From: a virus | Reading direction: 5' to 3' (one strand) | Virus record (IMG/VR): IMGVR_UViG_3300027821_000018 | Span: 1-33,940 of that record | Length of the DNA stretch: 33,940 nucleotides | Part shown: positions 4,532-12,513 of the stretch, one piece after another | How positions within the stretch are numbered: position 1 is the stretch's first letter | Layout of the letters: every line of letters begins with the position of its first letter | Program-made: the position numbers and the translations under genes | The notes under the pieces: model-generated | Told to the model about the DNA's origin: nothing | Database searches by the model: none | What the model saw: only the letters and a program-made list of their open reading frames with translations

Positions 4532-4861
4532 GTGATTAAAGTTTGTTTAGATTTTGATGGCGTACTGACTAGCGATCCGGAGGCCGGACGCGAGTTCATA
4601 CTCGAGTGTCTGGGGAGTGGATACAAGGTGATGGTGAATAGCTGGCGGTGCGAAAATGACTTCGGTGTTGGGGTGATCGAGGCGTGGTTGAGGGAGTGGC
4701 TCGGCCCAGACGATGCAGAACGCGTTAGCGTTCCGACGACGAAGCCTGGCGCAGACATTTACATCGATGATAAGGGCTTCAGGTTTGAGGGCGTGTACCC
4801 TAGCATGGAGGAGATTTATGAACTCGCTGAAGAAAGCCGTAGGCTTTCGCTTGGAACGTAA
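4532..4861 (+). CDS. HAD-superfamily phosphatase
   Basis: 109 residues from GTG at 4532 (a TTG six bases earlier is less likely). Motif I DFDGVL has Asp7 and Asp9, the expected nucleophile and acid/base. VMVNSWR (about 33-39) is the motif II position, Lys71 in TTKPGA could be motif III, and DIYIDDKG (Asp79/Asp80) is motif IV binding magnesium. The protein is short for the superfamily and has little or no cap, as in small phage HAD proteins acting on nucleotides or polynucleotide ends. The substrate cannot be told. The last codons overlap a GTA-loop hairpin (4832-4848). Confidence 0.75.
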   Translation: MIKVCLDFDGVLTSDPEAGREFILECLGSGYKVMVNSWRCENDFGVGVIEAWLREWLGPDDAERVSVPTTKPGADIYIDDKGFRFEGVYPSMEEIYELAEESRRLSLGT

Positions 4862-4889
4862 AAAGGAGGTTCGCAGGGAAAACCTGCGA
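4832..4889. repeat. Two hairpins at the end of the HAD gene
   Basis: GAAAGCC-GTA-GGCTTTC (4832-4848) is inside the HAD gene and encodes ESRRLS. It is followed by CGCTTGGAACGTA, a variant of the tail at 3193-3206. TCGCAGG/CCTGCGA (4871-4889, loop GAAAA) follows the stop. An AAAAGGAGG between them at 4861-4869 is a strong ribosome-binding core, but it lies more than 30 bases before the next start and would be set beside it only if the second hairpin folds. Confidence 0.55.
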
Positions 4890-4901
4890 GCGTAGCGAGC
4901 A

Positions 4902-5114
4902 GTGGCTGGTATTGCGATTTCCTTGTTATGGTTACTAATAGGGGCGATAATACTCGCCGGGGTGATTTGGTTGGTGCTGTATGGCGTGAAAAATTTCATT
5001 ACGCCGATACCAGCGAAGTTGGAGCAGGGGATTTGGTTTATCTTTTTGCTGTTGTTGATTATTTACGCGATTACCGCTTTTGTTAGCGGCGGTATTCCAC
5101 ATCCATTTCGATAA
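4902..5114 (+). CDS. Two-helix membrane protein, possible holin
   Basis: 70 residues starting at GTG. Two strongly hydrophobic helices: about 5-28 (ISLLWLLIGAIILAGVIWLVL) and 43-62 (IWFIFLLLLIIYAITAFV), with ITPIPAKLEQ between. Size and topology match small phage membrane proteins often listed as holin candidates and the Thivi_2564-type family. The spacing-by-hairpin at 4871-4889 may place AAAAGGAGG near the GTG. Followed one base later by the tail fibre. A holin role is plausible because a lytic enzyme candidate lies downstream at 9741, but other membrane proteins in this block compete for that role. Confidence 0.65.
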   Translation: MAGIAISLLWLLIGAIILAGVIWLVLYGVKNFITPIPAKLEQGIWFIFLLLLIIYAITAFVSGGIPHPFR

Positions 5115-5115
5115 A

Positions 5116-7038
5116 GTGCCGGATCCGTATTCGATACCGTTTAGGCAGGCCGATGGCAACGGCCATTATAAGAGCAAGGAACTGCCTGACGATAAGCAGG
5201 ACTTCCTGACGCAGCTTGGGGTGCCGAGTGTGTTCGGCGATGTGTTGACGGGCGAGACTAGTACCGTTAATGGGCAGCTGACGGTGTGGTTTGGTACGGA
5301 TGGCCATACGATTAAGGGTGTGCCGCTGAGTACGAGTGGGATTGTGGTGGCACAGAATGGCGTAGGTACGTTTGAGGCCCATCCCGCGGGTGCAATTGTG
5401 GGCACCGATGCCGTGCAGACGTTGACGAATAAGACGTTTGGCGCGGGTATTACGTTTGGGAGCGGGGTGACGTTCACGGGCGGCGTGACGGGATTAACGA
5501 AGGCGGATGTTGGCCTTAGTAATGTTGATAATACGAGCGATGCGCAGAAAAATGCGGCGGTTGCAACGCTGACGAATAAGACGATTTCGTTGCCGCTGAT
5601 AAATAGCCCGACGTTTAGTGGGACGGTGACTGGGCTGACGAAGACGAGCGTTGGACTGGGGAATGTTGATAATACGAGCGATCTGAATAAGCCGATTTCG
5701 TCGCAGACGCAGAGCGCGCTGGATGGGAAGGAGGCGCTGGCTCGGTATAACGTGGCGAATGGGTATGCACCGCTGGGGCCGGATACGAAGGTGCCGTTGG
5801 CGAATTTGCCAGACGCGGCGTTGGGTGGGAGTAGGTACCAGGGTACGTGGAATGCACTGACAAATATCCCGCCGATACCGCCTGCGGCGCCGAGTAATAA
5901 TGGATGGTATTATGTTGTTAATGCGGCAGGCAATACTAGCGTTGATGGCATAAATATTTGGGCGTTGGGTGATACGATCATTTCGAATGGGACGTACTGG
6001 CAGAAGATCCCGAATACAAATGCAGTTGTCAGTGTTAATGCGAAGACTGGCACGGTCGTACTGAACAAGACTGATATCGGCCTGGCAAACGTTGACAATA
6101 CGAGTGACGCGACGAAGAATAGTGCGGCGGCGACGTTGACGAACAAGACGATCAATGGCGCGAGCAATACGCTGACGGTGAGGTTGGACGCGGATGTGGT
6201 GAATAACCTGCCGGTGAGTAGGTTGAATGGAGGGTCGGGGGCGAGCGCGGCGACGTTTTGGAGGGGTGATGGATTGTGGGTAAGTCCGATTGGCGCGGGT
6301 GATGTGCAAGGCCCATCGACGTCAGTCGATGGGGAGGTGACGGTATTTAGTGGGACGACAGGGAAAGTGCTGCGGGTGTTTGGTGGGGCGGCGGGGTTTG
6401 CAAAGGTGGGGCCGGGAACGGCGTTGGCGACGGTGCCGAGTATTGGGGCGCTGGATGTTAATGCGAGCTTGGTGCATGGACAGGTGCAGAAGGCGAAACC
6501 GGATACGCTGGATGAGCTTCTGGTGTGGGACTCGGTGAGTTCGAGTTTGAAGTCGATGTTGATGAGCAACCGGTTTTTGCCGGGGGAGGTCGTTCAGACC
6601 ATGACGTTGGTGATTGGGAAAACTAGTACGACGTTAGTAATTCCCGCTGACAATACTATCCCGCAAATTGGCGAGGGGTTTGAACTGGGGCGGATTACGA
6701 TTACGCCTAGGTTTCAGAATAGTCAAATGTTAATTACATTGGTGGGGATGTGTGATCACGCACTGGCAAGTCCTTCTGGTATATATTTTGCGGCGTTTAG
6801 GGGGGCTGGACCTGATGCTTTTTGTTCGGCGCAGGTAGCGGCTCCGTCATCTAATCAACCAACGAGTGTGAGTTTTGCCGGTGTTGATCTTCCGAATACT
6901 TTGTCAGCGGTTATATACACTGTACGTTTTGGGACTAATGTAGGCTCCACAGCTGTCGCTTTTAGTGCTAGGGGAGACGTTGATATGTTTGGGGGGACGA
7001 TGAAAGGGCTGATGAAGGTGCAGGAGATTAAGGTGTGA
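5116..7038 (+). CDS. Tail fibre with GL.NVDNTSD repeats
   Basis: 640 residues from GTG at 5116. The open frame extends upstream to 5080, but that part overlaps the membrane protein. Three copies of the phage tail repeat GLTKADVGLSNVDNTSD appear near residues 126, 173 and 317, and three ATLTNKTI motifs accompany them. The segment RYQGTWNALTN...NGWYYVVNAAG..SVDGINIWALGDTIISNGTYW (about 235-300) is a typical fibre domain. The last 120 residues are unlike the repeats and probably carry the receptor-binding tip. Fibres of this type are trimers attached to the tail. The stop overlaps the next start as GTGA. Confidence 0.85.
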   Translation: MPDPYSIPFRQADGNGHYKSKELPDDKQDFLTQLGVPSVFGDVLTGETSTVNGQLTVWFGTDGHTIKGVPLSTSGIVVAQNGVGTFEAHPAGAIVGTDAVQTLTNKTFGAGITFGSGVTFTGGVTGLTKADVGLSNVDNTSDAQKNAAVATLTNKTISLPLINSPTFSGTVTGLTKTSVGLGNVDNTSDLNKPISSQTQSALDGKEALARYNVANGYAPLGPDTKVPLANLPDAALGGSRYQGTWNALTNIPPIPPAAPSNNGWYYVVNAAGNTSVDGINIWALGDTIISNGTYWQKIPNTNAVVSVNAKTGTVVLNKTDIGLANVDNTSDATKNSAAATLTNKTINGASNTLTVRLDADVVNNLPVSRLNGGSGASAATFWRGDGLWVSPIGAGDVQGPSTSVDGEVTVFSGTTGKVLRVFGGAAGFAKVGPGTALATVPSIGALDVNASLVHGQVQKAKPDTLDELLVWDSVSSSLKSMLMSNRFLPGEVVQTMTLVIGKTSTTLVIPADNTIPQIGEGFELGRITITPRFQNSQMLITLVGMCDHALASPSGIYFAAFRGAGPDAFCSAQVAAPSSNQPTSVSFAGVDLPNTLSAVIYTVRFGTNVGSTAVAFSARGDVDMFGGTMKGLMKVQEIKV

Positions 7039-7730
7039 ATGGCGTGTTGGCGATATTGTTGCTGGCGCAGCTTAATGCGTACTGGCCAGCGAAGGAGGGG
7101 AGTTGGATTAGGTATGTGGCATTTAGGGTGCTGACGTATTGGGATAGTGGGAGTAGGCAGCTTTCGGTGTTGCAGAGGTATCCACATAGCGACAATCATT
7201 TTGTGCAGATTAGATGGGTAGATAGTCCAAGTTTGGCTAGGAGTTTTAATGAGAAGTTTGTGAATAAGACTGCAGCGGGAGATGTGAGTGAGTTGGGAGA
7301 GATGCAGTTTGAGGTAAATGGTTTGGGACAGTCGCTGCTTGGGGAGGTGGGACGAGCGGATGCTAAGTTTTTGGTGATACCGCCGGAGCCGAAGTTACCG
7401 GTTGATGCGGCTGTTTGGCATAGATTGCAGCAGTGGGTAATGACTACGTATCACCAGGTGGTGGATTCGAGGAGTGGGACGGCGACGACGTGGCCGATGT
7501 TGACTAAGTTTGCAACTGTTGGACATTATGATAGATGGGGCGTATTTCCAGATGTATGGTGTACTAGTTTGGAGGAGCTGACTGTTGATGGACGGAGTCT
7601 TGCGGTTTATAATTACGCGTTTGAGCGGGGTGTTGGGCTGGTGAATTTCTGGTATGTAAATGAGTGGCCGTTTGACGCGAATCATATGGCGTGGGGCTGG
7701 GAGTATTATGCGATTGCTTGGAGCCAGTGA
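7035..7730 (+). CDS. Predicted exported Trp/Tyr-rich protein, unknown
   Basis: 231 residues from GTG, overlapping the fibre stop (GTGA). The first 15 residues (MNGVLAILLLAQLNA) look like a signal peptide with cleavage before YWPAKEG. The mature part is rich in Trp and Tyr (WSWIRYVAF, VWHRLQQWVMTTYHQVV, EWPFDANHMAWGWEYYAIAW), as in carbohydrate-contacting or extracellular proteins, but I recognise no family. It is translationally coupled to both the fibre and the next membrane protein. It could be exported by the infected cell, or the hydrophobic start could be buried in a virion. The sequence cannot decide. Confidence 0.65.
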   Translation: MNGVLAILLLAQLNAYWPAKEGSWIRYVAFRVLTYWDSGSRQLSVLQRYPHSDNHFVQIRWVDSPSLARSFNEKFVNKTAAGDVSELGEMQFEVNGLGQSLLGEVGRADAKFLVIPPEPKLPVDAAVWHRLQQWVMTTYHQVVDSRSGTATTWPMLTKFATVGHYDRWGVFPDVWCTSLEELTVDGRSLAVYNYAFERGVGLVNFWYVNEWPFDANHMAWGWEYYAIAWSQ

Positions 7731-8206
7731 GTGACGACGTTAAAGCTCCAGTGTTCAAAAGTGAATCCGCTAGTGATGATTGGCGGCTACATTTGTTTAA
7801 TCAAGAGAGGATGATTGAACAGCAGAGAGATTTGCTGGAGCTGCAGAAGCGGGTGATTGACTCGATGGAGAAGGTGGCTAGTCCAGAACGTGTGCGAGGG
7901 GTGGAAGAGGGACAGCGGAAAATGGTTGAGGCGGTGAATGCGCTGAGTGAGGAAATGAAGACGGCGAACGGACAGTTGGAGCTGGCGGTGAGCAAGCTCG
8001 CGAGCGCGTTCTGGGGTTTGATGAAGATTCCGGTGGCCGTAGTGGTGGTAGCGGCAGCGAGTTGGGCGTTTTTGTATGCGGATAAGATTGCCGAAACGAC
8101 TTGGCTGATTATGCTTGGTGTGGCGGTGTTTCCGTGGTTAGGCGATAGTATTTCAGCGATTGGAAAGATTGTGAGAGGATATCAACCAAATGGACAAAAA
8201 CAATGA
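7727..8206 (+). CDS. Coiled-coil membrane protein, possible holin or spanin
   Basis: 159 residues from GTG at 7727, overlapping the previous stop (GTGA). Residues about 22-90 are a long charged coiled coil (RMIEQQRDLLELQKRVIDSM, later VEEGQRKMVEAVNALSEEM). Two hydrophobic helices follow (IPVAVVVVAAASWAFLYA at about 105-122 and TTWLIMLGVAVFPWLGD at about 128-145) and the tail is basic. A coiled coil plus C-terminal membrane hairpin is seen in lysis regulators and in virion membrane proteins. Neither can be confirmed. The stop overlaps the next ATG as ATGA. Confidence 0.65.
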   Translation: MSDDVKAPVFKSESASDDWRLHLFNQERMIEQQRDLLELQKRVIDSMEKVASPERVRGVEEGQRKMVEAVNALSEEMKTANGQLELAVSKLASAFWGLMKIPVAVVVVAAASWAFLYADKIAETTWLIMLGVAVFPWLGDSISAIGKIVRGYQPNGQKQ

Positions 8207-9738
8207 AACAGATTATTTTACTGCTACTATTTTGTACTAGTTCTTGGGGGGCCAATAAGTATATACGGGCTGGGGCTACGGGAAACGGGAGCGGCGCGGA
8301 TTGGACGAATGCATATGCTTCGTTTGGTGCGGCGGGCATTAATGACAATGCGGGAACGGGACCACGTGGGAATACTTATTATGTTGCGGATGGCTCGTAT
8401 GGCAGCTTGACGTTGAGAAATGCGAACTCGGGAACTGCGGTGATTACGATTAAGAAGGCCACGGTAGCAGATCACGGGACGGCGACGGGGTGGAGTGATG
8501 GGTATGGTAATGGACAGGCGACATTTGGGTATACGATCGTGTCCTTGGCTTCTACTAGCTATTACACGTTTGATGGGCAAGTGAGAAATGCAGATTGGCA
8601 GACGGGCGGCACCAACCAGTACGGTTTTGCCTTTACGAACAATATGAGGCTTGATAATGCTACTGAGGCTAGGGGACCGCATGATGTTGTGTTTAGGTAT
8701 TGCGATATTAAGGGTGGTGGGAGGGATACTGGGCGTGGCGATGATGTGGTCTATTCACTTTATGGGGCGGATAATATTACGTTTCAGTTTTGCGCGTTGA
8801 GGGATTGTGATCGTTGCATTTTCTTGTTAAGGGCCAATCCCAAGAATTGGTTGATTGATTCCTGCTACATGGCCAGGAATACCAGCACGCCGGCGATTCA
8901 TTCTGAGTTGATGTCGACTACGGATGGCGCGAATATGGTGTGGAAAAATAATGTTATTGAGGACATTGAGGGGACTGCGGTCTGGGCGTTTTTGAATAAT
9001 GGAACGGCGACGGGGTGGCAGATCTATGGGAATGTGATTTACCATACGGCGGCTTATATCGCGAATGCCGGACGCCCGGCGCACAACTTCGGCATTTCCG
9101 GGGTGATCTATGTCGCCAACGATGCCAGTCAGCGCAATACCCTGAACGACCTGCAGTTTTACAACAATACGATTGCTTTCATTGTGGGGACATATTCTGG
9201 AATCCATGTCGAGGCCGGAACGAACAATCTTGTTAAGAATAATATTTGGTTTTCCTGTGTAAATACGGGTCATGCGGGAATGAGCGGGTCTTATAATTCC
9301 TATTATTCGACGCCTGGAGGGGATACCGGAAGCAATTCCATAAGTGCGACGGCGAATAATAATATGTTTGTGGATGCGGCAGCTAGAAATTTGAGGTTGT
9401 CCGGGACCAATCTTCCCGCTGCCGGAACGAATCTCGGCTCGCCGTGGAATGTGGATATTGATGGAGTGAGCAGGGGTGGTGGTGGAAGTTGGGATCGTGG
9501 GGCTTTTGAGTTTGGTGGGGCACCGGCTCCAACGCCAACGCCGACGCCTACACCAGGTCCAACGGCGACACCAACGGCTACACCGACGCCGGGTCCAACG
9601 GCAACACCAACTCCAGGTCCAACTCCGCCTCCCACTGCGCTTACAATTGGTGATATTCAGGGGTTACAGGAGGCATTGGATCAGAAGGCTGATAAGGGAC
9701 ATGTGCACTCGGTTCCTGAAACGCAGACTAGTCCTTGA
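8203..9738 (+). CDS. Beta-helix spike or depolymerase with signal peptide
   Basis: 511 residues. A clear Sec-type signal (MKQIILLLLFCTSSWG) precedes NKYIRAGATGNGSGADWTNAYASF, the usual opening of right-handed parallel beta-helix proteins of the pectate-lyase fold. Asparagine-rich rungs run to about residue 400 (DNITFQFCALRDC, NMVWKNNVIEDIE, LQFYNNTIAF, NNLVKNNIWF). DIDGVSRGGGGSWDRGAFEFGG closes the helix in the way common in bacterial exported proteins. Then comes a Pro-Thr linker of about 35 residues, and finally DIQGLQEALDQKADKGHVH, a phage tail-fibre attachment-type motif. It probably binds or cleaves a surface polysaccharide. The catalytic residues are not evident. The bacterial-style start and phage-style end suggest a chimera. 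Confidence 0.8.
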   Translation: MKQIILLLLFCTSSWGANKYIRAGATGNGSGADWTNAYASFGAAGINDNAGTGPRGNTYYVADGSYGSLTLRNANSGTAVITIKKATVADHGTATGWSDGYGNGQATFGYTIVSLASTSYYTFDGQVRNADWQTGGTNQYGFAFTNNMRLDNATEARGPHDVVFRYCDIKGGGRDTGRGDDVVYSLYGADNITFQFCALRDCDRCIFLLRANPKNWLIDSCYMARNTSTPAIHSELMSTTDGANMVWKNNVIEDIEGTAVWAFLNNGTATGWQIYGNVIYHTAAYIANAGRPAHNFGISGVIYVANDASQRNTLNDLQFYNNTIAFIVGTYSGIHVEAGTNNLVKNNIWFSCVNTGHAGMSGSYNSYYSTPGGDTGSNSISATANNNMFVDAAARNLRLSGTNLPAAGTNLGSPWNVDIDGVSRGGGGSWDRGAFEFGGAPAPTPTPTPTPGPTATPTATPTPGPTATPTPGPTPPPTALTIGDIQGLQEALDQKADKGHVHSVPETQTSP

Positions 9739-9740
9739 AT

Positions 9741-10349
9741 ATGAGTGAGGTGTTATTAAAAATTGGTGGAGTGCCGGTGTATCAGGACGCTGATGGGAGC
9801 GTGCATTGGATTGGGGAAATGACGATCGATGCCGATGGGTGTTCGAGGGCGTATGGTCCGGAGGGGACCAAGCCGCTGGACTATTTGGCGAACGCGGGAT
9901 ATCCAGGGAATTGGTGGGGCGTGGTGACAGATAATAGCGGCGAACCATATGTACAGAGTGGGTCTGATGGACCGCATAAGGCACCGTGGCCGGGATATTA
10001 TGTTAGCACGACGGCGTATTTGGTGAGTGGATATGATAAGTATGATGTGAGGAGGTATGTTGACAGTGAGAAGGTGCCGTTTGCGGTGGTACCCGGCAGT
10101 GTACGAACCGCGATCCCACCGAAGTTTATGGGGTGCAAGGTGATTGTGACGGATATGAAGACTGGAGTGGAATTGGATTGCGCGTGTTGTGATGTAGGAC
10201 CGAGTAATCACCTTGGCGAAGCCAGTATGGCAGCGGCTAAGTTTTTTGGGTTGAATCCAGATCCGAAAAGTGGGGGGTCGAGTGATCGGACGAGATTTCA
10301 CTATCGTATGTGGCCGGGAGTGCGGTCGATTGATTATCCATTGCAGTGA
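9741..10349 (+). CDS. GH75 chitosanase-like cell-wall hydrolase, endolysin candidate
   Basis: 202 residues from ATG at 9741. MTIDADGCSRAYGPEG, PLDYLANAGYPGNWWG, GYYVSTTAYL, RRYVDSEKVPFAVVPG and DVGPSNHLGEASMAAAKFFG in this order fit the glycoside hydrolase 75 chitosanase type, a beta-barrel fold. The fungal enzymes carry a similar D.......GEAS segment with an Asp/Glu pair, here Asp151 and Glu160. In a phage this enzyme probably cuts peptidoglycan or another aminosugar polymer, either for lysis or as part of the virion, since it follows the spike by two bases. No signal peptide is seen, so it would need a holin for release. Family call from motif memory. Substrate unknown. Confidence 0.65.
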   Translation: MSEVLLKIGGVPVYQDADGSVHWIGEMTIDADGCSRAYGPEGTKPLDYLANAGYPGNWWGVVTDNSGEPYVQSGSDGPHKAPWPGYYVSTTAYLVSGYDKYDVRRYVDSEKVPFAVVPGSVRTAIPPKFMGCKVIVTDMKTGVELDCACCDVGPSNHLGEASMAAAKFFGLNPDPKSGGSSDRTRFHYRMWPGVRSIDYPLQ

Positions 10350-10702
10350 TTGCGATTATTTTGATTTTTATGCTGAATAGGTTTGGCGGGATTGAGATTG
10401 ATACGGATAAGGGCCGGGTGAGGTTTTTTCAGGGGAATAAGGTGGGTGAGGAGACAACGTATGAGTCGAGGTTGATGGTGACTAGAGAACATAGCTTTTT
10501 GACGCCGAGTGGAGTGGAATTTAGGGTACAGCAGTTGCCGATAAAGGTGGTGCATGACGTGGGGAGGCGGATTAATAGTGGAGATTATAGGCTGAAGATT
10601 ATTGATGCTGACGATGCGGTTGTGAAAAGGTTACCGCACGTGGCAGGTTTTGCAAAGAGTGATGAGGAAATGACATTTTATGGAGAAAGGACTGAAAGAT
10701 GA
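10346..10702 (+). CDS. Small protein with hydrophobic N-terminus
   Basis: 118 residues from GTG, overlapping the previous stop (GTGA). A short hydrophobic start (MIAIILIFML) could be a membrane anchor or signal. The rest is a mixed alpha/beta-looking domain: GGIEIDTDKGRVRFFQGNKV, then YESRLMVTREHSFLTPSGVEF. No known family. Its place after the hydrolase and before a coiled-coil membrane protein fits a lysis accessory role, without further support. Confidence 0.6.
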   Translation: MIAIILIFMLNRFGGIEIDTDKGRVRFFQGNKVGEETTYESRLMVTREHSFLTPSGVEFRVQQLPIKVVHDVGRRINSGDYRLKIIDADDAVVKRLPHVAGFAKSDEEMTFYGERTER

Positions 10703-10895
10703 TGTTGAAGAGGAGGGAGTGGTGACGGATGTTTTGCATCTGTACGAGGAAGTGAGTGACCTCAAACAGGAGATTTATGAATTGAAAGCGAGGGTGGAGA
10801 AGATGACGAGAGTATGGGAATGGGTTGGTATGGGAGGTTATTTTGTATTTTCGATTTGGCTGATGTGGACGCTGGGATGGTTGATTGCGTTTTGA
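10680..10895 (+). CDS. Coiled-coil protein with C-terminal membrane helix
   Basis: 71 residues, overlapping the previous gene by 23 bases. An acidic N-terminus leads into a heptad-like helix (VLHLYEEVSDLKQEIYELKARVEKM, about residues 18-43) and a Trp-rich membrane helix at the end (MGGYFVFSIWLMWTLGWLIAF). Holin or inner-membrane spanin are both possible. Ends two bases before the large terminase. Confidence 0.6.
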   Translation: MEKGLKDDVEEEGVVTDVLHLYEEVSDLKQEIYELKARVEKMTRVWEWVGMGGYFVFSIWLMWTLGWLIAF

Positions 10896-10896
10896 T

Positions 10897-12513
10897 ATGG
10901 ACGAAACGAGTGAAGTGAGCATTAGGGTGGCGGGGCTGAAGAATAAACGTGATTCACTCGCGCGGATTAAACTGCTTAAGCAGAGTCATGGGATTGATTT
11001 TTATAGACCGCATTGGAAGCAGGACAAGTTTCATTTGGCGAATGTTACGGGACGATATTGTAGGACGGGGAATAGAGGGGGGAAAACTAAGTGTGGTGCG
11101 GCGGAGGATGTGGCGTGGTTGATTGGAGGGAGGACGTGGTACAAGAATAGCTTTGACGTATTGGATGGGAACGGCGTGACTACACGCAGTCATGTTGGAA
11201 CGGCCTCCCATCCATACGTCACTTTGGGAATTCCTAAGTATCCGGTGAAAGGATTGCTAATTGTTAACGATTGGGATAAGGGAACGGAGATATTTACTAA
11301 TCGTGCGGGGAGCTATGAGAACTGGGGAGAATTGTTTAAGCTTATACCGCGGGAGGCGCTGGGCAAACCACACGTGAGTCGTGGGGGACATATTGATCAG
11401 ATTCCAGTTAAGAGGATGAGTGAGTTTGGGGGAGGGGAGAGTGTGTTGTATATCGATACGGTGGAGAGTTATAAACATGCTAATATGAGTGCGGAGTCTA
11501 GTTATTGGGACTTTATACATATTGATGAACCGTGTCCGCGGAATATGTTTGTGGCACATAAGCGGGGGTTGGTGGACCGGAATGGAAAGTTCTGGATGAA
11601 CTGTACGCCGATTAGCGAAATGTGGATCAACGATGAGTTTGTGCCGCCGAAGAAGACGGTGGTTGAGAGTGCGGAGGACGGAATTACATTTAATAAGTTA
11701 GAGGGAGGCGGCGCCTCCCGGTTTATGATTACGTGGAGCATGTTCGATAACCCATACAATAGCCGGGAGGCGATTGAGGAGTTTGAGGCAGGCTTGACGA
11801 GAGAGGAGCGGGAGTGCAGGTTGCATGGATTGCCGTTGAATCTTGCTGGGCTGGTGTATAAGGAGTTTATTTATGATTTGCACGTTCTTTGCGATGTGCC
11901 GAAAGGTTGGGAGGACTTTGGCAGCCCACCTAAGGGCTATACGATACGGGTGTGGTTCGACTACCACGTACGATTGCCCCAGGCGGTGCTGTTTGTTGCG
12001 ACAGACCCGCAAGGGAGGGTGTTTGTGTATGATGAGCTGTATGACGAGAATTTGATTGAGCCGGTAGCACGGGGGATTAATGAGCGGTTAGAAGGTCGTT
12101 TTGTGGCGGACATGGAGATCGATCCATTTGCGGTGATTGAGCATCCAGTTACGGATGAAAGCATTCTGGATGAGTTGAGTAAGTATGGTTTGTTCTTTGA
12201 GCGGGCGACTAAAGATCGGGCGGTGGGTATTAATAAGGTAAGGGAGAGGTTGGCGGAGCGCGATGCGTTTGGAATGCCGACTATTTATTTTAGTCCGAGG
12301 GTTACGGAGGTGCTGTTTGAGTTCACACATTACGTATTTGATCCAAAGACTAATAAGCCCATTGATATGTTTGATCATCAGATGGAGAACTTGTATCGTG
12401 CGGTGTTAAATGGGTTGCAGTACATTGATCCAAATTGGGAGGCACCTACATATAAACCATTTACTATTAAGATGGACCAGAACCTTTTGAGCTTGAATCC
12501 TAGTTACGAGTAA
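10897..12513 (+). CDS. terL: Terminase large subunit
   Basis: 538 residues from ATG at 10897 (a TTG four codons earlier overlaps the previous gene and is less likely). ATPase part: Walker A GNRGGKT at 58-64 and Walker B FIHIDE at 206-211. Nuclease part: VWFDYHVRLPQAVLF with Asp355, a central acidic segment DMEIDPFAVIEHPV, and DHQMENLYRAV with Asp493. These fit the packaging motor that cuts concatemeric DNA and drives it through the portal. Length is normal. The protein starts with an R/K-rich segment and YRPHWKQDKFH, a typical adenine-contact region before the ATPase. The stop overlaps the next small gene by one base (TAATG). Confidence 0.93.
   Translation: MDETSEVSIRVAGLKNKRDSLARIKLLKQSHGIDFYRPHWKQDKFHLANVTGRYCRTGNRGGKTKCGAAEDVAWLIGGRTWYKNSFDVLDGNGVTTRSHVGTASHPYVTLGIPKYPVKGLLIVNDWDKGTEIFTNRAGSYENWGELFKLIPREALGKPHVSRGGHIDQIPVKRMSEFGGGESVLYIDTVESYKHANMSAESSYWDFIHIDEPCPRNMFVAHKRGLVDRNGKFWMNCTPISEMWINDEFVPPKKTVVESAEDGITFNKLEGGGASRFMITWSMFDNPYNSREAIEEFEAGLTREERECRLHGLPLNLAGLVYKEFIYDLHVLCDVPKGWEDFGSPPKGYTIRVWFDYHVRLPQAVLFVATDPQGRVFVYDELYDENLIEPVARGINERLEGRFVADMEIDPFAVIEHPVTDESILDELSKYGLFFERATKDRAVGINKVRERLAERDAFGMPTIYFSPRVTEVLFEFTHYVFDPKTNKPIDMFDHQMENLYRAVLNGLQYIDPNWEAPTYKPFTIKMDQNLLSLNPSYE

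Noticed and set aside
5494-6309. Long leftward frame over the tail fibre, 271 codons
   Set aside because: Extremely Arg/Ile-rich product that mirrors the repeat codons of the fibre. It is a shadow frame.
10885-10896. TTG start for the large terminase
   Set aside because: It lies within the end of the preceding gene. ATG at 10897 follows that stop by one base and is the more natural start.
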